From: Ammoniphilus sp. CFH 90114
GTDB lineage: Bacteria > Bacillota > Bacilli > Aneurinibacillales > RAOX-1
DNA length: 64,000 nucleotides
NCBI RefSeq assembly: GCF_004123195.1
Contig: NZ_SDLI01000001.1
Coordinates: 608,133 to 672,132, forward strand
Direction: 5' to 3'
The position numbers were made by a program, and so were the translations under genes. Under the pieces are notes generated by a model that was not told where the DNA came from, searched no databases, and saw only the letters and a program-made list of their open reading frames with translations. Of the stretch, positions 25,310 through 31,174 are shown in pieces. Position 1 is the first letter of the stretch; each line of letters opens with the position of its first letter.

Positions 25310-25612
25310 TTAACGGATCTGTAAATAGATGCTTAACTGTTCCTTCATTTCATTTGATTCCGCCATGTTAGTCGGCATGATTCGGTAATGATCGCCAGTT
25401 AAATCAGCCGTAAATTCTCCAAAACCGTTTTGTTTTAGAAAATGATCAATGTCTTGTAGGGTATCATTTTGTGTAAGGAGTATTTTTTTTCCTACATAAT
25501 CTTCATTGACGTAGACGTCATATTCATCATGAACTTGCTTGAGTTGATGATTGTCATCTAGATCCAGGCCTACAGACATAAGGTATTGACTTACAAAGGT
25601 ATTATCTGTCAC
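25310..25612 (-). CDS. Small acidic protein, unknown (GTG start)
   Basis: 100 residues, acidic and Asp/Asn-rich, no Cys or membrane segment. The start is GTG with AGGGAGA 6 bases before; no ATG is available. No family recognised. Confidence 0.6.
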   Translation of the reverse strand: MTDNTFVSQYLMSVGLDLDDNHQLKQVHDEYDVYVNEDYVGKKILLTQNDTLQDIDHFLKQNGFGEFTADLTGDHYRIMPTNMAESNEMKEQLSIYLQIR

Positions 25613-25673
25613 AAGGATTCTCCCTTTCCCAATAAAGTATCGTTATTATCTCCTGGGAGGGGGAGAATATGAA

Positions 25674-25708
25674 ATGAAAAATGGACAAGTCCAATTTAAG
25701 ACTTGTCC
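25674..25708 (-). terminator. Intrinsic terminator (minus strand)
   Basis: 9-bp stem GGACAAGTC/GACTTGTCC with an 8-base loop; on the minus strand followed by CATTTTTC. Confidence 0.8.
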
Positions 25709-25709
25709 G

Positions 25710-25937
25710 CTAAAGCATCTCGAACGACCATTCTTTTTCTGCAAGCTGTTCTACAAACAACTTCTTGCTTAATTTGGGTAAAGGGACAGTCCATGCTCGA
25801 GCTGAACGAATATATTTAGGCTCACTCTGCGTAAGTTCCTTTAAATGGGCAAGGACGTCTTTATAAGGGCCATCCTCATAGTAATAAAGCAAATTATCAC
25901 TTTTTGACATGCGAAATTGACCTACATAACGTGTCAT
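25710..25937 (-). CDS. Small protein of 75 residues, unknown
   Basis: Start chosen at the ATG (TRYVGQFRMSK...) because GAGGTGAGGTG is ideally spaced; an upstream GTG is inside that ribosome site. Compact mixed fold with many aromatic residues (YYYEDGPY, WTVPLP). Family not recognised. Confidence 0.6.
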   Translation of the reverse strand: MTRYVGQFRMSKSDNLLYYYEDGPYKDVLAHLKELTQSEPKYIRSARAWTVPLPKLSKKLFVEQLAEKEWSFEML

Positions 25938-25979
25938 TTTAATCACCTCACCTCAATTATTCTGCCCATAATTGGAAAT

Positions 25980-26369
25980 TTAAGAAGGTAGGTGAGTATT
26001 TTTGGATTGTTCTTTTTCTTGAAGCCATCTTTTTATCGAATCTGATGGGAAAATTATATATTTTATGACAAGAGCTGCTGGGAGGATGTATCCAATTAAG
26101 GCTTGGATAACAGCAATTGCTTTAGACCATCCCATAGGGGTAACATCACCATAACCTACTGAAAGCAGAGTAATGGCGCTGAAGTAAAATGAACGGGTGA
26201 AACGATCCAACCATGGTTCTTGGTGAGTGGAAGAAGCATAGTGATCTACAATGGGACCAATCTGGGTAATATCCATTGTTGTATAAATGAGGGCAAAGCT
26301 TAAAATTATATTAAGGTAGAAAAGAAAGAGAGAAATAATCTGATATAGAAGGACCCTACTCCGATGCAT
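25980..26369 (-). CDS. Two-TM potassium channel subunit
   Basis: 129 residues. TM1 about residues 10-30, a pore helix with the potassium selectivity filter SVGYGD (residues about 70-75, in TLLSVGYGDVTPMG), then TM2. This is the minimal KcsA-type architecture and would form a tetrameric channel. A short charged C-terminal tail carries no RCK or nucleotide-binding domain. Confidence 0.88.
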   Translation of the reverse strand: MHRSRVLLYQIISLFLFYLNIILSFALIYTTMDITQIGPIVDHYASSTHQEPWLDRFTRSFYFSAITLLSVGYGDVTPMGWSKAIAVIQALIGYILPAALVIKYIIFPSDSIKRWLQEKEQSKNTHLPS

Positions 26370-26443
26370 ATTAGAAAGCTCCTTTCACCATGCGGAAGAA
26401 AAGCATTACTACATTCTATGTGTTGGGTGGCTTCAGAATGAAA

Positions 26444-26488
26444 AAAAAGACAAGAATGAGGGAGAGGGACCTCAAGTCTTGTCTTTTT
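26444..26488 (-). terminator. Intrinsic terminator (minus strand)
   Basis: 12-bp perfect stem AAAAAGACAAGA/TCTTGTCTTTTT; the minus-strand 3' side continues with T. Ends the 238-residue gene. Confidence 0.8.
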
Positions 26489-26492
26489 TGGT

Positions 26493-27209
26493 TTATTTTT
26501 CAAAAGCTAAAAGCTCAAGCTCATCGCCTTCTTGAAACCCTAGTGCAGGCAGACCTGTTTCGGGTGGAAGAGAGGCAAGTTTCCCGTGAGAATCGCGTGC
26601 AAGAAGAAGGAAGGTGTCCAGCTGTTCCTCTCCTACTTTCATGGCCACAAGATAAAAGCGATGATCAGAGAACTTCAACATCCCTGTTCTCCAAGTCTTG
26701 CCAAGTGATTGGATATAATGGCGGATGGACAGAGAGGCTGCCGAATTCAGGATTCTTTGAATTTCTTCTTCCGTCCCACCGAGGATTTGCAATTCACCTC
26801 TAAGGAATGACTCCTTCATAGTCTTACCTTGTTCTTCGAGTTCACGTTCTTTTGCTATGGTACAAGATGGGCAAATAGAATGAATCCCTTGAGATTCGTA
26901 AAAACCTGCAAGATGAGCAAGGGTAGTTAGTTCAAGAGGAAAGGATAGCCTCACCTGTCTACATTGCCCGCAAGGCTGGATAAACTGATTCAGTACCATC
27001 TGTGCCCAAGATAACAGCTGGTTCTCAAGTGGAACGGAGGGGTTTCGGTGGTGGTTTAGCACTTCTTCACTTAGGTCTTCTTCAATAAGGAGTTGCCCAT
27101 CTTCATAGACTTGTACTGTATTACCTTCAAAAGCAACCTGATAAGTTAAACCATTCTGTTCAAGAGGATACGTTGTTTTTCCTGGTATTTCCCAGCGTAG
27201 TGCTTCCAT
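26493..27209 (-). CDS. Uncharacterised protein with zinc-binding Cys pairs
   Basis: 238 residues. Two CxxC-type pairs, CGQC (about residue 81) and CPSC (about 114), likely bind one zinc. The N-terminal 70 residues are beta-rich (TYQVAFEGNTVQVYEDGQ), and the C-terminal part is mixed. No signal peptide; the family was not recognised. Monocistronic. Confidence 0.55.
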   Translation of the reverse strand: MEALRWEIPGKTTYPLEQNGLTYQVAFEGNTVQVYEDGQLLIEEDLSEEVLNHHRNPSVPLENQLLSWAQMVLNQFIQPCGQCRQVRLSFPLELTTLAHLAGFYESQGIHSICPSCTIAKERELEEQGKTMKESFLRGELQILGGTEEEIQRILNSAASLSIRHYIQSLGKTWRTGMLKFSDHRFYLVAMKVGEEQLDTFLLLARDSHGKLASLPPETGLPALGFQEGDELELLAFEK

Positions 27210-27396
27210 GAGCTTCCCCCAATATTTATGGATTGAAACAGTAGCTTTATCTTATGATGACAAACCCTGTCTTAAGAGTCAAGCTGTTCAACTTTAAGCC
27301 TTCTTATGGCGAAATTGTGAAATATTAAGCCTTTAGGAGGAGATATGCGATTATTGTCGAAATATGTAGAGTCTGATAGGTGAAAGGAGCGTTTTT

Positions 27397-27636
27397 ATGG
27401 CAGTTAATACAATTGAAGGGGCTCATACTTGTCTCATATGCAAAGGGAAGTTTACCTGGTCTGCAGCTATTTCGAAGGAACCAAATCAAGAAGGTCAAGT
27501 TGAAGTAGTTATAGCAAGTACATTCTTTACAGTGGATCAGGGGAGGAAAGCAGACCTTGAGATCTATGCCAAGTGTCCTTCTTGCCATACTAAATATAAA
27601 TTCGAGTCATCTTGTCCATTAGAGATGATTAAATAA
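27397..27636 (+). CDS. Small zinc-ribbon protein
   Basis: 79 residues with CLIC (residues 11-14, in TCLICKGKFTW) and CPSC (about 60-63, in AKCPSCHTKYKF), a classic zinc-ribbon with a long insert. GAAAGGAGCG precedes the ATG. Terminator follows immediately. Function unknown. Confidence 0.65.
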   Translation: MAVNTIEGAHTCLICKGKFTWSAAISKEPNQEGQVEVVIASTFFTVDQGRKADLEIYAKCPSCHTKYKFESSCPLEMIK

Positions 27637-27642
27637 ATAGAG

Positions 27643-27680
27643 TTGGGAGCGCAGGTTTTGCTGCAGCTCCCAATTTTTTT
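27643..27680 (+). terminator. Intrinsic terminator
   Basis: Stem TTGGGAGCgCAG/CTGcAGCTCCCAA followed by seven T. Confidence 0.85.
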
Positions 27681-27695
27681 GAAGCGAAAGAAGAG

Positions 27696-27736
27696 TAAAA
27701 AAGCCGGTGCTCCTATGTACGTAGGGGACCCGGCTT
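27696..27736 (-). terminator. Intrinsic terminator of the 30-residue peptide gene
   Basis: Long stem AAGCCGG..CTCCTA/TAGGGG..CCGGCTT (27701-27736), followed on the minus strand by TTTTTAC. It lies two bases after the small ORF's stop. Confidence 0.8.
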
Positions 27737-27737
27737 C

Positions 27738-27830
27738 TTATTTTAAGGTGTTATGGAAGCTTCGCATGAGAAATGGAAGAGCGACAATGAGACAGGACAG
27801 CAAGCCGATTTCAAGTAACTCGATATTCAT
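27738..27830 (-). CDS. Small single-pass membrane peptide (30 aa) divergent from the metal ATPase
   Basis: MNIELLEIGLLSCLIVALPF followed by LMRSFHNTLK: a hydrophobic helix (about residues 5-22) with a basic C-terminal end, so probably N-out/C-in. It is supported by AAGGTGGT at ideal spacing, a perfect consensus sigma-A promoter 40 bases upstream, a Fur-family box in the leader, and a terminator just after the stop. It is too short for normal gene calling. By position it may modulate the divergently encoded efflux ATPase, or the transcript may act as a regulatory RNA; both are inference. Confidence 0.7.
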   Translation of the reverse strand: MNIELLEIGLLSCLIVALPFLMRSFHNTLK

Positions 27831-27846
27831 GGTTACCACCTTCAAT

Positions 27847-27861
27847 TAATAATAATTATCA
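27847..27861. promoter_or_regulatory. Fur-family operator (box 1)
   Basis: TAATAATAATTATCA matches the 7-1-7 Fur consensus TGATAATNATTATCA at all but one position (it differs from the PerR consensus at two). It lies about 9-23 bases downstream of the predicted start point of the 30-residue peptide gene, a repressing position. Confidence 0.6.
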
Positions 27862-27876
27862 TTTTTATTTTATCTT

Positions 27877-27905
27877 ATTATAATGGGCTTTAACCTTTCT
27901 GTCAA
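27877..27905 (-). promoter_or_regulatory. Perfect consensus sigma-A promoter of the 30-residue peptide gene
   Basis: On the minus strand TTGACA (27905-27900), 17-bp spacer, TATAAT (27882-27877): both hexamers and spacing are exact consensus. Confidence 0.85.
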
Positions 27906-27912
27906 TTTCTAG

Positions 27913-27942
27913 TTTACAAACAGCTGAGGTCTAGCATATAAT
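27913..27942 (+). promoter_or_regulatory. Probable sigma-A promoter of the P1B4 ATPase gene
   Basis: TTTACA (27913-27918), 18-bp spacer, TATAAT (27937-27942). Predicted start near 27949, giving a long (about 145-base) leader that contains a second Fur-like box, a hairpin and a 10-codon ORF. Confidence 0.6.
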
Positions 27943-27986
27943 GGTAATATAAAGTTTCCTTTAGGCAACAATATTAGACATACACA

Positions 27987-28001
27987 AAATAATAATAATC
28001 A
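27987..28001. promoter_or_regulatory. Weaker Fur-family-like operator (box 2)
   Basis: AAATAATAATAATCA, three mismatches to the Fur 7-1-7 consensus, in the ATPase leader about 40 bases downstream of the predicted start point. Confidence 0.35.
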
Positions 28002-28013
28002 TTCTTAACTAGG

Positions 28014-28052
28014 GATGCTGCTGTCAAATTGACAGCAGCATCGGTGCTTTTT
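28014..28052 (+). promoter_or_regulatory. Leader hairpin / attenuator-like element of the ATPase gene
   Basis: Two perfect 14-base arms, GATGCTGCTGTCAA and TTGACAGCAGCATC, separated by one base, then GGTGCTTTTT. As RNA it is a very stable hairpin with a short T run, so a leader terminator is likely; as DNA it could be an operator. Confidence 0.6.
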
Positions 28053-28064
28053 AGGAGGAAAAAA

Positions 28065-28097
28065 ATGAAATTCATTATCAGGAGGGATCGAGTATGA
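28065..28097 (+). CDS. Ten-codon leader ORF coupled to the ATPase gene
   Basis: MKFIIRRDRV, with an excellent TAGGAGGAAAAAA ribosome site. Its TGA overlaps the ATPase start as ATGA, so ATPase translation is probably coupled to it. A second ribosome site, AGGAGG, for the ATPase lies inside the leader ORF as its two Arg codons AGG-AGG. Confidence 0.55.
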   Translation: MKFIIRRDRV

Positions 28098-30013
28098 GTG
28101 ATCTAAAACCGGCTGTTTCCTCGCCCCGTACGAACTCGAGAATAAGTACATCATTTTTACTTCAGCATGGAGAAGGTTTGGCCGCTATGGTGTGCGGGAT
28201 ATTAACCATGATTGCATGGTTTTTTGACCACTTCAATTATAGTGAAGTGTCACCCTATATTTATCTTTGTGCTTATATTGTAGGTGGATTTGTAAAAGCG
28301 AAAGAGGGGCTGTACACGCTTCTCAAAGAAAGAGAGCTCGATGTTAACCTACTGATGCTACTCGCTGCAATGGGAGCAGCAGGGATCGGTTATTGGTTAG
28401 AAGGGGCTATCCTCATCTTTATTTTTTCTTTAAGTGGAGTTTTAGAGAGTTATACTATGGCAAGAAGCTATAAGGATATTGCTTCTCTTATGGATCTAAA
28501 GCCAGAAACAGCCACAATGCTCAAGGATGGTAAAGAATGCGTTGTTAAGATTGAACAACTCCAAGTGGGCGACCTCATGGTAGTGAAGCCGGGAGAACGG
28601 ATTCCATCTGATGGGAAGATTATCGAGGGACGTTCATCGGTTAATCAAGCGTCCATTACTGGCGAATCCATACCCGTTGAAAAAGGACTAAACGATGAGG
28701 TTTATGCCGGTACGCTAAACGAGAACGGAGCCCTTATCGTTGAAGTAACTTGTCGGAGTGAATCAACCCTTTTTTCTAAGATTATTCAACTCGTGCAAGA
28801 AGCTCAAAGTGAAAAGCCTGTTTCCCAAACTTTTATGGAGAATTTTGAGCGGATCTATGCAAAGGTGATTATTGGGGTAACCCTAGTTCTTATTTTAGTC
28901 CCTTCTTATTTCCTTTCTTGGAGCTTTGAAGATTCCCTATATCGGGCGATGGTGTTTCTCGTAGTAGCATCTCCTTGTGCGCTTGTAGCATCAATTATGC
29001 CTGTCGTTCTTTCCTCGATCTCTAATGCGGCAAGGCACGGGATATTGTTTAAAGGGGGGGCACACTTAGAAAATTTGTCAGAAGTGAAAGTGGTAGCGGT
29101 GGATAAGACAGGAACTCTTACCTATGGCCGTCCTAAGGTGACCGATGTCTTTACTTTCCAGCAGATGAGCCAGGAAGACTTGTTTTATGCTGTTGGTTCA
29201 ATTGAAAGTCTCTCTGAACATCCATTAAGTAAAGCGGTAGTAGAAAAAGCCAAGGAGCTTCAACTCTCTCTAGATCGCCCTAAGGAAATAGAAGCTGTAA
29301 CCGGTTTTGGAATTCAAGCTCTATTTAGTGGAGAGTATTGGAAGATTGGAAAAAGTGGGTTTATGGAACCTTCTGTAGTAACTGCAGAGGGAAAGGAACT
29401 CGCATCAAGGTTGGAAAGTGAGGGGAAGACGGTAGTTTTTATCCAAAATACAAAAGGCTTAGCTGGCATTATGGGGATTCAAGATATCATTAGACCGGAT
29501 GCATTGGCAGCTGTAAAGCAGTTACAGAAACAAGGCATAAAAGTTATCATGTTGACAGGAGATCGAGAAGGTACAGCGCAAGTTATTGCTGAACAGTCAG
29601 GGGTGGATGATTTTTACGCTGAATTATTGCCTGAACAAAAGGTGGAAATGGTAAGAAAATTAAAGGAAAAATACGGAAAAGTAGCTATGCTTGGGGATGG
29701 AGTGAATGATGCTCCTGCCTTGGCGACTGCCACAGTAGGAATTGCAATGGGGACGACGGGCAGCGATGTGGCATTAGAAACCGCGGATCTAGTTCTTATG
29801 AATGACGATCTTGAAAAAATTCCTTCCGCTATCCGACTAGGCAAGCGAGCAAAAAGCGTGATTAAGCAAAATATCGTGTTCTCTTTATCTGTTATTTTAC
29901 TGCTTATCATTTCTAACTTTGCCTATGAGTTAGCTCTACCACTGGGTGTCATAGGACATGAGGGCAGCACGATTTTGGTTATACTCAACGGACTCCGTCT
30001 ACTAAAAATGTAA
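28094..30013 (+). CDS. pfeT: P1B4-type heavy-metal efflux ATPase (PfeT-like)
   Basis: 639 residues, without an N-terminal CxxC metal-binding domain. Visible: TGES in the actuator domain, the transmembrane metal motif SPC (about residue 293), phosphorylation site DKTGT (about 337), HP locus SEHPLSK, GDGVNDAP, and HEGST near residue 622 in the last membrane region. SPC plus HEG[GS]T is the P1B4 signature, seen in Bacillus PfeT (earlier called ZosA), which exports Fe(II); cobalt or zinc transport is an alternative. Fur-family boxes upstream fit iron or peroxide control. Confidence 0.9.
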   Translation: MSDLKPAVSSPRTNSRISTSFLLQHGEGLAAMVCGILTMIAWFFDHFNYSEVSPYIYLCAYIVGGFVKAKEGLYTLLKERELDVNLLMLLAAMGAAGIGYWLEGAILIFIFSLSGVLESYTMARSYKDIASLMDLKPETATMLKDGKECVVKIEQLQVGDLMVVKPGERIPSDGKIIEGRSSVNQASITGESIPVEKGLNDEVYAGTLNENGALIVEVTCRSESTLFSKIIQLVQEAQSEKPVSQTFMENFERIYAKVIIGVTLVLILVPSYFLSWSFEDSLYRAMVFLVVASPCALVASIMPVVLSSISNAARHGILFKGGAHLENLSEVKVVAVDKTGTLTYGRPKVTDVFTFQQMSQEDLFYAVGSIESLSEHPLSKAVVEKAKELQLSLDRPKEIEAVTGFGIQALFSGEYWKIGKSGFMEPSVVTAEGKELASRLESEGKTVVFIQNTKGLAGIMGIQDIIRPDALAAVKQLQKQGIKVIMLTGDREGTAQVIAEQSGVDDFYAELLPEQKVEMVRKLKEKYGKVAMLGDGVNDAPALATATVGIAMGTTGSDVALETADLVLMNDDLEKIPSAIRLGKRAKSVIKQNIVFSLSVILLLIISNFAYELALPLGVIGHEGSTILVILNGLRLLKM

Positions 30014-30106
30014 TGGTGTAAGTCTTACAGCTGCTTTGATTTTACTTCGACAGGAGTTTTTCTTATAATGATACAGAACGTCTATGGAGAAAAGAGGGAA
30101 TATCAT

Positions 30107-30409
30107 ATGAAGTGTAAGATTACCAGAAACGCAGCAAAAAAAATAAAAGAAATTATGGCTAAAGAGGATACAGAAGGGAAAATGCTCCGTGTCGCCGTTA
30201 CTCATGCTCATGGGGACCATGCCCATTATGGTATAGGTATGGATGAACCGACGGAAAATGACGTAATTGTAAAGACAGATAAAGAGATTGATGTACTGCT
30301 TGATAAGACGCAAGATATGTTAGATGGTGTAAAGATCGATTACTTATACATTCCTCAAGAGGGCTTTGTGATTACCAACCCAAGTAAAGGAAATCATGGT
30401 GACCATTAA
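30107..30409 (+). CDS. A-type carrier (HesB/IscA-fold) protein with His in place of Cys
   Basis: 100 residues. The fold pattern is plain: ITRNAAKKIKEIM, LRVAVT, GIGMDEPTENDVIV, MLDGVKIDYLY and GFVITNPSKG. At the first Cys position (usually GGCSGF) it has HAHGDHAHY, and at the C-terminal CGC it has NHGDH. All three cluster-binding Cys are absent; only C3 remains. It probably binds a metal ion such as Fe(II) or zinc rather than an Fe-S cluster. GAGAAAAGAGGG supports this ATG. It lies 93 bases after the efflux ATPase. Confidence 0.78.
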   Translation: MKCKITRNAAKKIKEIMAKEDTEGKMLRVAVTHAHGDHAHYGIGMDEPTENDVIVKTDKEIDVLLDKTQDMLDGVKIDYLYIPQEGFVITNPSKGNHGDH

Positions 30410-30436
30410 AGGGGCTGACCAAAAACAAAGTTTTAA

Positions 30437-30487
30437 AAGAAGGGCTACTCTCAACTGCTAGGTTGAGAGTAGCCCTTCTTTAATTTT
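30437..30487 (+). terminator. Strong intrinsic terminator
   Basis: Perfect 18-bp stem (30437-30454 with 30463-30480) followed by TAATTTT; ends the ATPase/A-type carrier unit. Confidence 0.9.
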
Positions 30488-30590
30488 CTGACAGGAGCTC
30501 GCGTTAAACCCCTGGAGCTGTCCGAATAAGGCTGGCATCCTGACAGGACTGCGCGATTTCCCCCTGCCGCTGTGCGCCTACCATATCTTA
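30488..30590. repeat. Two GC-rich imperfect direct repeats, 62 bases apart
   Basis: Copies begin at 30488 and 30550 with the shared pattern CTGACAGGA-N3-CGCG-N5-CCCCTG-NN-GCTGT. About 26 of 36 positions agree; mismatches partly keep base pairing (GAGC/GCTC against CGC/GCG). The block is much more GC-rich than the flanking DNA and lies just before the marR promoter. The 315-base gap holds this block, the upstream terminator and the marR promoter. Confidence 0.5.
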
Positions 30591-30628
30591 GTATACTCTT
30601 AAGCCCCTAACAGGTCAGGATTTATTTC

Positions 30629-30683
30629 TTGACGCGAAATATATTCAACAGTATGATATATTTCGTGGTGTAAATATTTCGTG
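30629..30683 (+). promoter_or_regulatory. marR promoter with overlapping operator
   Basis: TTGACG (30629-30634), 17-bp spacer, TATGAT (30652-30657). The inverted repeat CGAAATATAT-N11-ATATATTTCG (30635-30644, 30656-30665) covers the spacer and -10. A direct copy of ATATTTCGTG occurs at 30658 and again at 30674. Typical of autorepression by a MarR protein. Confidence 0.7.
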
Positions 30684-30724
30684 ATAGAAAAATTTTGTTT
30701 GACGAAAGATTGGGGGTATAACCT

Positions 30725-31153
30725 TTGGAACATTTAGCCAAACGGCTCATGAGTCTCAATCAGACTTTCATGGGAATTGTGGCCTATGAGCTCAAGAAAC
30801 GACATATTACGATTCCACAGGCTATTGTTCTAGATACGATAAAAGATCGAGCTAAAACAATAGGCGATATTAGTAAAGCTGTAGATCTCTCCTATAGTAC
30901 AGTCTCGGGCATCATAGACCGGTTAGAACGACAAGAGTTGGTCGAACGTTTTCGAGACGTCTCTGATAAACGCGTTGTCTTTGTTCGAATGACGGAAAAG
31001 TGCTTAGCCTTTCATAGTACAGATCCTTTTATGAGTCCAGATTTTTTTCAAGAAATCTTTAAGGGTATGACAAAGGAGGAAGAGGATCGGATCGTTGATT
31101 CCTTGTCCATCTTGCAAAACTATCTTGAAGAACACGTGAAGTTGAATGTCTAA
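30725..31153 (+). CDS. MarR-family transcriptional regulator
   Basis: 142 residues from a TTG start with GGGGGT 7 bases upstream. The winged HTH is visible: IGDISKAVDLSYSTVSGIIDRLERQELVER then RDVSDKRVVFVRMT (wing). It probably represses itself and the RND pump genes, whose first start codon is 21 bases downstream, releasing on binding a toxic ligand. Confidence 0.9.
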   Translation: MEHLAKRLMSLNQTFMGIVAYELKKRHITIPQAIVLDTIKDRAKTIGDISKAVDLSYSTVSGIIDRLERQELVERFRDVSDKRVVFVRMTEKCLAFHSTDPFMSPDFFQEIFKGMTKEEEDRIVDSLSILQNYLEEHVKLNV

Positions 31154-31174
31154 TAGGAAAGGATGTGAGTAGTA

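Noticed and set aside
27643-27849. Plus-strand 68-codon frame after the zinc-ribbon gene
   Set aside because: It starts inside a terminator, has no ribosome site and runs antisense to the better supported 30-residue peptide gene.
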